Shown here piece by piece: positions 1-8,705 of a DNA stretch of 64,000 nucleotides. The stretch lies in contig JAKLEA010000011.1 of the NCBI GenBank assembly GCA_022711755.1, positions 122,059 to 186,058 on the forward strand, written 5' to 3'. The notes beneath the pieces were generated by a model. The model saw only the letters and a list, made by a program, of their open reading frames with translations. It did not search any database and was not told where the DNA came from. Made by a program: the position numbers and the translations under genes. The stretch's first letter is position 1. The number at the start of each line of letters is the position of its first letter. Source of the stretch: Planctomycetota bacterium (GTDB lineage Bacteria; Planctomycetota; Brocadiia; SM23-32; JAKLEA01).

Positions 1-135
1 TAGCATGCCGATAAGGTCTTTGCGGAATTGGGCGAAGGCGTTGATGGAATGCAGGACGAGGCGACGTCCGTGAAGACTGATGGCTCCTTCGGAGAAGTCG
101 AAGAGTTCGTTCAGTTTCAGGTCTTCGGCTTTCAT
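1..135 (-). CDS. Sigma-54-dependent activator, XylR_N-type N-terminus (partial)
   Basis: Only the first 45 codons lie in the window; the gene runs off the left edge. The visible residues (MKAEDLKLNELFDFSEGAI, then LHGRRLVLHSINAFAQFRKD) match the start of the XylR_N sensor domain of enhancer-binding proteins that activate sigma-54 RNA polymerase. The AAA+ and DNA-binding domains cannot be seen. The ATG at 135 is chosen because AAGGAG lies 6 bases upstream; an ATG at 150 overlaps that ribosome site. The gene is divergent from an operon that has a sigma-54 promoter, the usual layout for an activator and its target. The effector is unknown. Confidence 0.75.
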   Translation of the reverse strand, partial: MKAEDLKLNELFDFSEGAISLHGRRLVLHSINAFAQFRKDLIGML

Positions 136-145
136 GCCGGTCTCC

Positions 146-177
146 TTCATAATGAAACACCATTCACTCATTATGAA
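146..177. promoter_or_regulatory. Inverted repeat, candidate upstream activator site
   Basis: TTCATAATGA (146-155) and TCATTATGAA (168-177) are perfect inverted copies separated by 12 bases. They lie just upstream of the activator start and about 80-110 bp before the -24 element of the divergent sigma-54 promoter, a normal distance for an enhancer-binding protein site. A related imperfect repeat (TTGTAATA ... TTATGACAA) follows at about 222-245. Binding by the adjacent activator is inferred. Confidence 0.55.
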
Positions 178-257
178 ATATTCCGCCACCCATTGCAATC
201 AATTTGATATTACCGCATGTTGTTGTAATAGCTGGTGTTATGACAATAGCTGATAAA

Positions 258-273
258 TGGCATGGGTATTGCG
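258..273 (+). promoter_or_regulatory. Sigma-54 (-24/-12) promoter
   Basis: The sequence TGGCATGGGTATTGCG has the invariant GG and GC separated by exactly 10 bases and fits the TGGCAY-N5-TTGC consensus. Transcription would begin near 284, leaving a leader of about 40 bases before the M20 hydrolase start at 322. The divergent gene begins like a sigma-54 activator, which supports the call. Confidence 0.75.
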
Positions 274-321
274 TATTATTCAGGCGGATAAATCAACATT
301 CAACTCAGGAGGAAAAATGCA

Positions 322-1545
322 ATGTACAGAATGCTGAAAGCCAGAAGAGACGCGATGAAAGATGATGTCGTGGGATTCGCTCAGGAGCTTGTCAGAACGC
401 CAAGTCCGAGCTTCCAGGAGCGCGGAGTTGCCGCCATTGTGGAGGCCGGAATGAAGTCGGCGGGTTTTGACAATATCTTCACGGACGACGCTGGAAACGT
501 TATCGGGGTGATGTACGGGCGTGAAAACGGGCCGAACCTTCTTCTCCTCAGTCACATGGATAGCTGCCCGCATGACGCCTCTGCGTGGAAGCGGCATCCG
601 TTCTCCGGCGAGATTTCGGATGGCAGGCTGTGGGGATTGAGCGCGTCTGACTGCAAGGGCGGTCTCGCGGCTCAGATTTTCGCCGCGGCGTTGCTGAGGC
701 GCGCGATCCTGCCGCTCCAGGGCAGTCTCATCGTCGCAGCCACGGTTGCCGAAGAGAAGTGGGGCAGCATTGGCGTCCGCGCACTCATGCAACGGACATT
801 GCCCGCGCTTGGTCTGGAGCCTGCGTATGCGGTACTCGGCGAACCGACCGGTTTGGGCATCTATTATGGCCACGACGGGTGGATGGAGATTGACGCCTGC
901 ATTCGCGGGGCCAATCCATTCCACGTTGGAGACGCTGCGGAAGCCGTCGCACGTCGGCTCGGTTCCCGTCCGTGGGCGGCAGAGGGCGGTAAATCCGCCG
1001 AATTTCATGTGCAGAATCTGTCGTACGCCCAGAGCGAAGGGCTTCGCAGGGCAACCATACGGATGGCCCGTCGGCTGAGCGTTCCGGAAAACGTCGCCCG
1101 TGTTCTTGAGCAGGTCAAGAGCGACGCGCTTGAGGTCGCCACCTCAACAGGCGCGGTCGCGGTGGACGTGGCGGTTCACGAGGAAAGTCAGATGCTTTAC
1201 ACGGGTCATACCACGGTTGCGCGCCACGTCCTCAGCGCATGGGAGACCGATCCGTTCTGCCCGTTGATGGAACGAACGCGCCACGCGCTTTCCGCCGCGG
1301 GTCTGGAGGCCAAACCCGGCAAATGGCGGCTCGGAAAGGCCGGCATGGGAACAGCGGGCGGCGTTCTGATGAGGGATTTCAGCGTTCCGGCCATCGGATA
1401 CGGCCCGGGTGACGAAGATGTCGCGCACGGCCCGGATGAATACGCGGAGACCGACGCGATCGCCGAGGCCACCCTCGGCACGGCCGTCATCGCCCACGCG
1501 CTGGTCGGCGTTCCGGTCTACGGCTGGACTTCGGACGAGATTTGA
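322..1545 (+). CDS. M20-family metallohydrolase (YgeY/ArgE-like)
   Basis: This 407-residue protein has the di-zinc residues of M20 peptidases and deacylases: H78 and D80 in SHMDSC, the bridging D110 in SDCKGG, the catalytic pair E144-E145 in VAEEKWG, and H369 near the C-terminus in AHGPDEY. The layout resembles YgeY-type hydrolases, which act on amide bonds of N-acyl amino acids or carbamoyl compounds, more than dipeptidases. AGGAGG lies 9 bases before the ATG. It is the first gene after a sigma-54 promoter and overlaps the next gene's ribosome site, so it is probably co-transcribed with the two kinase homologues. Its product may feed an acyl-phosphate step; the substrate is unknown. Confidence 0.85.
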   Translation: MYRMLKARRDAMKDDVVGFAQELVRTPSPSFQERGVAAIVEAGMKSAGFDNIFTDDAGNVIGVMYGRENGPNLLLLSHMDSCPHDASAWKRHPFSGEISDGRLWGLSASDCKGGLAAQIFAAALLRRAILPLQGSLIVAATVAEEKWGSIGVRALMQRTLPALGLEPAYAVLGEPTGLGIYYGHDGWMEIDACIRGANPFHVGDAAEAVARRLGSRPWAAEGGKSAEFHVQNLSYAQSEGLRRATIRMARRLSVPENVARVLEQVKSDALEVATSTGAVAVDVAVHEESQMLYTGHTTVARHVLSAWETDPFCPLMERTRHALSAAGLEAKPGKWRLGKAGMGTAGGVLMRDFSVPAIGYGPGDEDVAHGPDEYAETDAIAEATLGTAVIAHALVGVPVYGWTSDEI

Positions 1546-1553
1546 GGAAGGCC

Positions 1554-2780
1554 ATGAACATCCTTGTCTTCAACTGCGGCAGCTCATCGCTGAAGTACCG
1601 CCTGCTGCGACTGCCGGGAGAGGCGGAGCTTGCAGGCGGCGAAGCCCGGCGCATCGGCCCCCGCACAGCAGAACCGGCGCACGTCGTCCATCGCGTCAAC
1701 GGGATTACGACAACGCATTACCATCCGATGCCTGACCACGGCGCGGCGTTTTCGAACGTGATGCAACTGTTGGAGCGCGACGGTCTGGCGGAGATTGACG
1801 CAATCGGCCATCGCATGGTCCACGGCGGCGGGCGATTCGCGGACTGCGCTCTGGTGGATGAGGCGGTCATAGCAGGGCTTGAGGAAACGTCCGTGCTGGC
1901 CCCGTTGCACAACCCCCCGGCGATTTCCCTGGTCAAATCCTGTGCGCGGCTGCGCCCGGAGCTTCCCGAGGTTGTCGTTTTCGACACGGCCTTTCATTCC
2001 GGGATACCGGAGTATGCGCGCAACTACGCAATACCCGGCTGGATGCGGGAGGAGATAGGCGTCAGGAAATACGGCTTTCATGGGATCAGCCACGAATATG
2101 TGACAACGGAGGCCGCCCGGTTTCTCGGAATTGCAACAGCGAAGTTTAACGCCGTCAGTTGCCACCTCGGAAGCGGAGGCGCAAGCCTCTGCGCGGTGGT
2201 GAATGGGTTGTCGGTTGACAACACGATGGGCTATTCCCCCTTGCAGGGGCTGATAATGAGCACCAGGTCGGGGAGCCTTGATCCCTCCGTGCCCCTGCGC
2301 CTTTTCCACCATCTGGGGTGTAATGGGACGGGTGTTGAAGATCTGCTTAACAAAAAGAGCGGCGTCCTGGGACTTTCCGGCTCGTCCTCAGACATTCGAG
2401 ACGCGCTGGCCGCAGCCGTCGGAGACGGTCCGGAAAGCGAAAGGGCCAGGGCAGTTGCCGACGCCTACGCATGGCGCATCCGCAAACACCTTGGCGCGTA
2501 CCTTGCCGTCGTCGGGCGGGCTGACGCCGTGATCTTCACCGATACGGTCGGCGAGGAAGTCCCCCCGATACGATATGCCGTCTGCGCCGGGATGGAAGAT
2601 TTCGGACTGGCAATTGACCGGGGGCGCAATGAGAAGATTTCCGCGCTTCCGGCGGATGTCGCGACTGACGAAAGCCGGATCAGGATACTGGTCGTCAAGA
2701 CTGACGAAGAAATGTCCATAGCAAGGACTGTCCATCGCTTCTTGACTCGGCAGGCGCTTGCGGTCTGCCAGGATGGTTGA
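1554..2780 (+). CDS. Acetate/propionate kinase family protein
   Basis: The 408-residue protein follows the acetate kinase plan: N7 and the phosphate loop NCGSSSLKY, HRMVHGG, FDTAFHSG with the catalytic Asp, YGFHGISHEYV, CHLGSGGASL, and STRSGSLDPS, which keeps the active-site Arg. Late in the protein the usual GGIGEN loop reads DTVGEEV, so nucleotide contacts may differ, while the Glu-containing TDEEMSIAR near the C-terminus is kept. The family interconverts acyl phosphate and ADP with acid and ATP. The ATG at 1554 has GAGGAAG just upstream and gives the family's normal N-terminus. It sits in an operon with an M20 hydrolase and a degenerate paralogue, so it is probably not the general acetate kinase. 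Confidence 0.85.
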   Translation: MNILVFNCGSSSLKYRLLRLPGEAELAGGEARRIGPRTAEPAHVVHRVNGITTTHYHPMPDHGAAFSNVMQLLERDGLAEIDAIGHRMVHGGGRFADCALVDEAVIAGLEETSVLAPLHNPPAISLVKSCARLRPELPEVVVFDTAFHSGIPEYARNYAIPGWMREEIGVRKYGFHGISHEYVTTEAARFLGIATAKFNAVSCHLGSGGASLCAVVNGLSVDNTMGYSPLQGLIMSTRSGSLDPSVPLRLFHHLGCNGTGVEDLLNKKSGVLGLSGSSSDIRDALAAAVGDGPESERARAVADAYAWRIRKHLGAYLAVVGRADAVIFTDTVGEEVPPIRYAVCAGMEDFGLAIDRGRNEKISALPADVATDESRIRILVVKTDEEMSIARTVHRFLTRQALAVCQDG

Positions 2781-2782
2781 CA

Positions 2783-3877
2783 ATGAATATACTTGCGTTT
2801 GACCCCGGAAGGGTACGGCTTGATTACAGTCTGTTCCGAGACGCGGAGCGGAAACCGATTATTACTGGCCATGTTCCAGAGCCGGATATGACAGCCGATC
2901 CGGCCGACGCGGTTGCGGATGCGGTCGGCTCTGCTTTGAATTACGGAGAGATCGGACTGTGCGTTGTTCGGGTTGTCTTCGGCGGTGAAGCATTCAAGAC
3001 TTGCGCGATCGCGGACTGGCTGGTTCTGGAAAGGCTACATGAAATGATCCCGCAATCGCCTCTGCATCTGCCGCGCGCGATTGAGACCGTCCGGGCGGTG
3101 ATGCGTTGCCGGCCGGAAATTCCGGTGGTTCTGGACTTTGAGACGGCGTTCTTCGCAGGCTTGCCCGAGCGGGAGACGGTCTACGCGATTGATCCCGGCC
3201 TGTCGGCTGCCTTGCGGCTCAGGCGTTACGGCTACCACGGCATTTACCATCGCGCCGCATGCCATGAGGCGGCGCACAAAGCAGCGAACAGAGAGGCGCC
3301 CGCCAGCCCTTTGAGGATTCTGTCCATCTGCCTCGAACCCAAGCCGGAGGTTGCGGCGGTTGTCGGAATCAGGCCCGTCTACGTAACGAGCGGTTCGACG
3401 CCGCTGGAGGGATTACCCGGGCGGACAAGCTGCGGGGACCTGGACCCGAGTCTTCCAGGACTTCTGATGCGCAGGGAGCTTGGACCTGAGCGGGTGGACG
3501 AATTGCTCACAAAGGAGAGTGGTTTAAGCGCGCTGGCCGGAAGAATGACCGACTTGGACGAAATTCTTACGGTTGATGATCCAAGCCTGAACGCAGCCCG
3601 TGATTATTTCCTTTACAGGCTGCTTCAGGCATGCGGAGCAGGCGCGGCGGCGATGGGAGGGCTTGACGGCGTGGCGCTTTCCGGGAGATACCGGAAAGCG
3701 GCCGGGCAAATAAGAGAATGGGTCGTCTCATCCTTCGCAGAGCGTTTTCTGAGCGGAAAGCTTCGTTACGGCGTCACAATGCTTGAAGCAAGTCGCGACC
3801 GCATCATGGCGGATGATGCAATGGGCACTGCGCCGCAGATTCTGGCCAGGATCAAGGATGCTGCCCCGGTTCCATAA
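2783..3877 (+). CDS. Degenerate acetate-kinase homologue, probable non-catalytic subunit
   Basis: The protein of about 364 residues aligns with acetate kinases along its length but has lost most active-site signatures. The NxGSSSxK loop is FDPGRVRLDY, HRxVHGG is VVFGGEAF, FDTAFH is FETAFFAG, GFHGxSH is GYHGIYHRA, and the GGIGEN loop is LSGRYRK. TSCGDLDPSL, LLTKESG and the general fold are retained. The reading frame is intact and starts 3 bases after the previous stop, so it is unlikely to be a decaying copy. I infer a regulatory or structural partner of the adjacent kinase, possibly a heterodimer, because acetate kinases work as dimers. Independent catalysis on another substrate cannot be excluded. 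Confidence 0.7.
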   Translation: MNILAFDPGRVRLDYSLFRDAERKPIITGHVPEPDMTADPADAVADAVGSALNYGEIGLCVVRVVFGGEAFKTCAIADWLVLERLHEMIPQSPLHLPRAIETVRAVMRCRPEIPVVLDFETAFFAGLPERETVYAIDPGLSAALRLRRYGYHGIYHRAACHEAAHKAANREAPASPLRILSICLEPKPEVAAVVGIRPVYVTSGSTPLEGLPGRTSCGDLDPSLPGLLMRRELGPERVDELLTKESGLSALAGRMTDLDEILTVDDPSLNAARDYFLYRLLQACGAGAAAMGGLDGVALSGRYRKAAGQIREWVVSSFAERFLSGKLRYGVTMLEASRDRIMADDAMGTAPQILARIKDAAPVP

Positions 3878-3948
3878 TGTTTGCATGATGCCGCGCGAGC
3901 TGGTAGATACGTTTTTATGGTATTACGATAACCTACGATTGGAAGAAA

Positions 3949-6618
3949 TCAACGTCTTCCGTCCGAAAGGCGCAGCATCCGGGTCTCCCCCTTGACCATC
4001 TCCAGACGTATCGCGACGGCGCTTTTGGCGATAATTTCTTCCGTCAACGCGTCATGAACGTCGCAGTTTTGCGGAAAATGGATTTCCTTCATTCCTGACG
4101 AAGATGCGTGAACAAAGAGGAACTCACCATTCGTCGCCACGACGTCATCGGAATCAAGCCACACGTGAACACCACATTCGGAGAGAAGGCAGCGGAGAAC
4201 TGTCGCCGGGGCATCGGGCGAGCCGACATATATCGAACGCCACTTGCCGTTCTCGCGCAAAGCCATGCCCGGAAGGTTGTTCTGACAATATCGCGCCAAT
4301 ACTCTCACGTCTTCGTTCTGCTTTACGGCGAAGATCGGCGACAACCCGTTCTCAACTTCAACGCCGATGAGCCGCGAATTTCCCAGACGTTCGCGAAGGC
4401 TCTTTTCCCCGTCATCAGGTTTGAGGACGGGCTGTATGGGCTTGTCCAATATCTCGAAGTCAAAACCGGTCAACTCCTTCATGAATCCGACATCAGCTGT
4501 TTCATCATCCAGATATCCCGGGGCGTAGAACCAGAAGGCTGTCCCTCCGCAGTCCTCCAGAATTCCCCGCAACCTGGTTCGCTCTTTTTGAGTAAGTTTG
4601 AATGCGTTCAGAAACAGGTAAGCCTTTGCCGCGGGCACGGTTCCGGCAAGAAGGTCCTCCAGAAGATAGATGCCGGTTGACGCGCCCATGCGGTTGACCT
4701 GCCTCCGGAATTCATAAATCAGCGGCAGCGCGACCTTGCGTCCGGGCTTGAGATACAGCAGGCTTTCCTCATCAACAATTATCGCTACCTCCGGTCTGTA
4801 TACCGGATTCTTGCTCATTTCGGTTTCGCAAATATTTCTCAGTTTATGAAGATCATTCCAAATAGTTTCGCTCTCAAGCCATCCTGTGCCGGACAAATCC
4901 ATGTACCAGCAGGAACTGCGCCGAACGAAGATATTGCCGAAGTTTCTCTGATGCACCCATCGGGTTTCATCCGCCGTCGCAACACGTCCGAAACCGGCGT
5001 CCGGTTCTGAGATGTGCGTCCTTGTATCATCCTCGTTGAGCCATAATTTTCCGGCAAGCCGGACCGAATCAATCGCCGACATGAACGGGCCGCTTCCGCC
5101 GGATTCGCGGTCAAAATAGGAGATCGGCGAGCAGACAATGTCAACATCCGGGCTGCGAAGGAAACGACGGAGTTCCAGATGCCCGCTTATCTTCGGTCCC
5201 AGTGGCAGTCCGGACATGTCGTAAATGTAGCCGTAGAAGAAAACGGTGAGTTTCCGCCCTCGCGTTTCCTCCTTTATCGTTCTGGCGAAGGCCTCCAGAG
5301 GCTCGACCATGGCGATCTGCTGATATCGGCAGAAGTCTATGCTAAGACATTCTTTATGCGGATTGTGGAACTCGCCGAATGCAGCCTCCATGCGCTCCGC
5401 GCGGGCGGGAACCCGCACCTGATCAAAACTATCATAGCTCACTAACCATCGTTTATTCAATATCTGAATATCATTATTACAAACCTCCCGTATCCATTTC
5501 CGGAAGCCTATCTCCATGGCCGGGCAGAAGCCGGAGAACTTCGGTTCCCAGCTTGCCTCATAGAACCACTCCCCCGTGTTCTGCCCGCAGGGGTGGTAGC
5601 CGATGACGTGGCCGCCCCAGCGCGTTTCCATGTGCCGCACCAGTCCCCGCAGCACGGCGCAGGCGTCCCTGCGCCATTTTTCCGATGCAACGCTGTTCTG
5701 GATGGTCGTGCCATCCTCGTAGCGCATCACGTCGTCCGGATTTTTACCCATCCACCAACCTGGCGCAGCCATTCCGAGCCGGGGGATGACCAGCGCGTCG
5801 GGATCGCTTGCGAGGACCTTCCGCATGACGTCATCAACGGGGGAATAGTCCGGCATCTGGCCGTCTGGCGGCCAAGGGGTCGAGATTTCGACGGAGTGGA
5901 TGTGGAAACCGCGCCGCGCCGCCATTGTGATCTCGTGCCAGACAGCCATCTCGGTGTTGTAGTGCGTCCAGGGTTCGCCCTGATGCACACATAGGAACTC
6001 GACCTTGCGATCGGGAGCGGCGCGAAGCCTGGCGGACAAGGTATATGCCTGTCCCTTGCGGATGTTCATTCCGGCCTGATAGAGGTGGACGTGCCAGTAT
6101 GAATCCCCCGGCCTTGAGACGCCGACGCGCAGGCATTTATTTCCGGGATTCTCAGGGTCAACGACTATCTCAGGCTCGGCGGAGGCGCCGATTTCCGTCT
6201 TTACGAACAGGTTCCAGCAGTCTTTGAATCCGGCCAACCCGTCGTCGAATCTTCCGCCTTTGATCATGTCGCCGGTCGGTTTATCGGCTGGTTCTCCGGG
6301 ATACAGGCGAACGTCGTCAATCCAGAGGTCGCCCTTCGCGTCGCCGAAGCGGATATGGAATGAGACATCTCCATTTTCGTCCTCCGGGGCGACGAAAGTC
6401 GCGTGGTATTCACGCCATTGTCCGGAGACCTGCATTGTCGGAACGCGCCCAACCCTCGATCCGAAGAAGATCAGAGGCGGAACCGGCTTGCCGTCAATGA
6501 GCAATGTCGGTGCGCCGTTCACGTCCTTGACCTCGGCGGACAGAGCGCCGAGAGCGCAGGAGCAGAGAAGGCAGGAAGATACGACCACTGCGGCGCTAAG
6601 GGGCAGAACGCAGGACAT
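3949..6618 (-). CDS. Secreted GH42-like glycoside hydrolase
   Basis: The 889-residue protein starts with a signal peptide (MSCVLPLSAAVVVSSCLL, then CSCALG). A Cys near its end could instead make it a lipoprotein. Residues of about 40-230 look like a beta-sandwich carbohydrate-binding region (GRFDDGLAGFKDCW). A TIM barrel follows with likely acid/base E350 in GQNTGEWFYEA and nucleophile E529 in KLWLNEDDTRTH. The C-terminal region (LFLNAFKLTQKER) resembles the trimerisation domain of beta-galactosidases of clan GH-A. The ATG at 6618 is preferred over upstream starts because GGAGG lies 9 bases before it and the signal peptide then comes first. It probably acts on plant or algal polysaccharide in the periplasm. 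The exact substrate is unknown. Confidence 0.75.
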   Translation of the reverse strand: MSCVLPLSAAVVVSSCLLCSCALGALSAEVKDVNGAPTLLIDGKPVPPLIFFGSRVGRVPTMQVSGQWREYHATFVAPEDENGDVSFHIRFGDAKGDLWIDDVRLYPGEPADKPTGDMIKGGRFDDGLAGFKDCWNLFVKTEIGASAEPEIVVDPENPGNKCLRVGVSRPGDSYWHVHLYQAGMNIRKGQAYTLSARLRAAPDRKVEFLCVHQGEPWTHYNTEMAVWHEITMAARRGFHIHSVEISTPWPPDGQMPDYSPVDDVMRKVLASDPDALVIPRLGMAAPGWWMGKNPDDVMRYEDGTTIQNSVASEKWRRDACAVLRGLVRHMETRWGGHVIGYHPCGQNTGEWFYEASWEPKFSGFCPAMEIGFRKWIREVCNNDIQILNKRWLVSYDSFDQVRVPARAERMEAAFGEFHNPHKECLSIDFCRYQQIAMVEPLEAFARTIKEETRGRKLTVFFYGYIYDMSGLPLGPKISGHLELRRFLRSPDVDIVCSPISYFDRESGGSGPFMSAIDSVRLAGKLWLNEDDTRTHISEPDAGFGRVATADETRWVHQRNFGNIFVRRSSCWYMDLSGTGWLESETIWNDLHKLRNICETEMSKNPVYRPEVAIIVDEESLLYLKPGRKVALPLIYEFRRQVNRMGASTGIYLLEDLLAGTVPAAKAYLFLNAFKLTQKERTRLRGILEDCGGTAFWFYAPGYLDDETADVGFMKELTGFDFEILDKPIQPVLKPDDGEKSLRERLGNSRLIGVEVENGLSPIFAVKQNEDVRVLARYCQNNLPGMALRENGKWRSIYVGSPDAPATVLRCLLSECGVHVWLDSDDVVATNGEFLFVHASSSGMKEIHFPQNCDVHDALTEEIIAKSAVAIRLEMVKGETRMLRLSDGRR

Positions 6619-6681
6619 GGAATCGCGCCTCCATCGTAACCGGTAAAGGACGCGTCTATTGTAGCGCAGCCGTCCCGACTG

Positions 6682-6710
6682 CAAAAAATCCCGGCAGGCG
6701 AGACGCCTGC
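6682..6710 (-). terminator. Intrinsic terminator after the URO-D-like gene
   Basis: On the minus strand GCAGGCG, a TCT loop and CGCCTGC form a perfect 7-bp hairpin (6694-6710), followed after five bases by six T residues. It lies between the URO-D-like stop (6748) and the glycoside hydrolase start (6618), so the hydrolase probably has its own promoter. The palindrome also resembles other GC-rich intergenic palindromes in this window. Confidence 0.6.
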
Positions 6711-6747
6711 GCCACAATCCGCGCCCGTCGCGGGACCGTTTATCCGG

Positions 6748-7860
6748 CTACAGCTTGCATTGCGGCTCTTTTGCCGTGCAGCCGAACATCTCGCGCTTGA
6801 GCTTCATGTAAAATCTGTAGTTCTCAAGCGTCACGTCCGCCGGGCAGCGGTGATCAACGTGCGGAATGAAGCCGCCGTCGCGCACGACCGGTTCGATGCG
6901 CTTGAGTTCCTTCTCGATGGCCTTCGGCCCGGCGGCGAGCTTGCGTTTGCAGACCCCGCCCATCATGCGCAGCTCGCGCCCGAACTTGTCGCGAAGGTTG
7001 ACCGGATCGGAGCCGGCGTTCACCTCGACCGGGAACATGCAGTTGATCCCGCCCTTGAGGAATTGCGGCACGATGGGGGTGATATCCCCGTCGCAATCGG
7101 TGTAAAGGATATGGCAGCCGTGAAGGTTCAGAAGGTCGGCGATGCGGCGATAGCGGGGCGTCACCAGCTTTTCGAACATCGTCGGGCTGATGAGCGGTCC
7201 GCTGTTGAAGCAGATGTCCTCCCATCCCGCGCCGGCGTCGAACTCAACGTCCTTCACGGCCCGCTCGATGGTCTTCACGACGCAGTTGCACATAGTCTCG
7301 ACAATGTCGTCCAGCAGATCCGGATCGTCATAGGCCATGAGGGCCGTATTCTCAAAGCCGATGAAGTTGCGCGGGACGCCCAGCATGCTGCCTATGCCGA
7401 TGACGAGGGGATAATCGCGCCGTAGCTGGGCCTGCGCCCATTTGTCCCACTCCTTCGGATACCGTTCCCCTTTGTCGGGATCAAAGCGCCACTTGATCTC
7501 CTCCCAGCTCTTTCGGTCCTTGAGCGGGAAGCCGATGAAGTGCGGGATTGACCTGTAACCCTTCTTGTTGATCTTGGCGGTCGAGCCGGTCCCGCCGTCA
7601 ATGTAGATGGTGTATTCGTCGGTGTCCTCGAGAACCTTGTGCTCGAAACCCGCGATGGAGCCGTTGTTGACCGGCGCGCCGGCGTGAGCCTCGATGCCGA
7701 AGTAGTCATATGCCTTACCCTCATCGTTGATCTCTTTCGGCAGTCCCTGCTCGTGCCAGAGGGGAAGCGTCTCGGCCCAGTAGCCGAACTCGTAGTTGGG
7801 AAGGTAATCGGGCTTCTGGTAGAACATCGTCCTGCGGAATCGCTCGCGCAAGGTCATCAT
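6748..7860 (-). CDS. Uroporphyrinogen decarboxylase-like protein
   Basis: This 370-residue TIM-barrel protein opens with TLRERFRRTMFYQKPDYLP, the typical start of the URO-D superfamily subgroup that is expanded in Lentisphaerota and related phyla. It contains CDGDITPIVPQ, GGVCKRKLAAG and HVDHRCPADVTLENY near the C-terminus. The last motif supplies His and Cys residues and resembles the metal-binding part of corrinoid methyltransferases of this superfamily. It lacks a haem-pathway context, so true porphyrin decarboxylation is unlikely; methyl transfer or catabolism of a sugar-derived compound are alternatives. AAGGA lies 8 bases upstream of the ATG, and the start overlaps the previous stop as ATGA, which indicates translational coupling to the thioredoxin-fold lipoprotein gene. 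Confidence 0.7.
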   Translation of the reverse strand: MMTLRERFRRTMFYQKPDYLPNYEFGYWAETLPLWHEQGLPKEINDEGKAYDYFGIEAHAGAPVNNGSIAGFEHKVLEDTDEYTIYIDGGTGSTAKINKKGYRSIPHFIGFPLKDRKSWEEIKWRFDPDKGERYPKEWDKWAQAQLRRDYPLVIGIGSMLGVPRNFIGFENTALMAYDDPDLLDDIVETMCNCVVKTIERAVKDVEFDAGAGWEDICFNSGPLISPTMFEKLVTPRYRRIADLLNLHGCHILYTDCDGDITPIVPQFLKGGINCMFPVEVNAGSDPVNLRDKFGRELRMMGGVCKRKLAAGPKAIEKELKRIEPVVRDGGFIPHVDHRCPADVTLENYRFYMKLKREMFGCTAKEPQCKL

Positions 7861-8705
7861 TGCTCGGTTCCTTTCTGTTCCTGCCGTCGTCTGTCCTTGT
7901 TCTGGGGCAGTTCGTCGAGAAGCTGGTAGATGGTTTTTAGTATTGATTGCTCGAACGGCACGTCCTCGGCAACGCCGTCCGGACGGTAGACATTCTTTTC
8001 CCTCGGGGCCTCGCCGGACTTCTTTGATTCAAGCGTTTTCCTGGGGTCTTCGGGCGGATGCGCGACGGAGACCACGCGCAGGCCGACCTGCTCCATCCGC
8101 AGTCTGCCCTGTGCGTCAAAAAGCAGAATCCGCGGGATCGCCCGCCAGTCCTCCTTGATTTCGGATTCCATTCCGACCTGCTGAAGCGCATCCCCGGTTC
8201 TGTCCACAAGGCAACCGCAACGGATGTCCAGGTGCGTCAGGAATTCCGCAACCGACGGCGGGGGCGGCTGGCCCTGCATTCTTGCGGCTCTGGGGTCGGA
8301 CGGCGAGACGACGATCGTGATGGCCTGCAGGCCGTATTGCCCATACTGGCGCTCAAGATTGTCGGCGAAGACGAGATAATCGAGGCTCTGCTGCGTCACG
8401 CCGGTCCAGAACAGTATCATTCTGACTCGCCCGCCGGTGTTGGCGGGATCGAATTCAAGTTTCTCGCCCATCAGCGTTTCCAGAGGGAGGCGTTTCCTGG
8501 ATGGGGCATTTGACGCTTCGTAGCGTTTGACCCGGTCGTTCTGGACCTTAGGAACCCAACCATCGAACATTTTGTCCGGGTCTTCGGGTTTTTCCTCGAC
8601 GAATCGGATCGGCTCGTCCCTGGTTTCCCGGCAGCCCGCCGGCAGCAGCAGCGCGGGAAGAAGAGCCGCCAGCGCGGCCGGCAGGAACTTCTTTGTTACT
8701 CTCAT
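7857..8705 (-). CDS. Thioredoxin-fold lipoprotein lacking CxxC
   Basis: The 282-residue protein starts with MRVTKKFLPAALAALLPALL followed by a lipobox (LPAGC), so it is a predicted lipoprotein. Residues of about 95-230 follow the AhpC/TlpA thioredoxin-like fold (GGRVRMILFWTG, the ITIVVSPSDPRA strand, and IPRILLFDAQGRLR with the cis-Pro). The position of the usual WCxxC reads FWTGVTQQ, with no cysteine, so it cannot do classic disulfide exchange. CGC at DIRCGCLVD is the only close cysteine pair. The ATG at 8705 overlaps the thymidylate kinase stop as ATGA and gives the signal peptide directly. Its role is unknown; a binding or scaffold function in the periplasm is possible. Confidence 0.6.
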   Translation of the reverse strand: MRVTKKFLPAALAALLPALLLPAGCRETRDEPIRFVEEKPEDPDKMFDGWVPKVQNDRVKRYEASNAPSRKRLPLETLMGEKLEFDPANTGGRVRMILFWTGVTQQSLDYLVFADNLERQYGQYGLQAITIVVSPSDPRAARMQGQPPPPSVAEFLTHLDIRCGCLVDRTGDALQQVGMESEIKEDWRAIPRILLFDAQGRLRMEQVGLRVVSVAHPPEDPRKTLESKKSGEAPREKNVYRPDGVAEDVPFEQSILKTIYQLLDELPQNKDRRRQEQKGTEQ

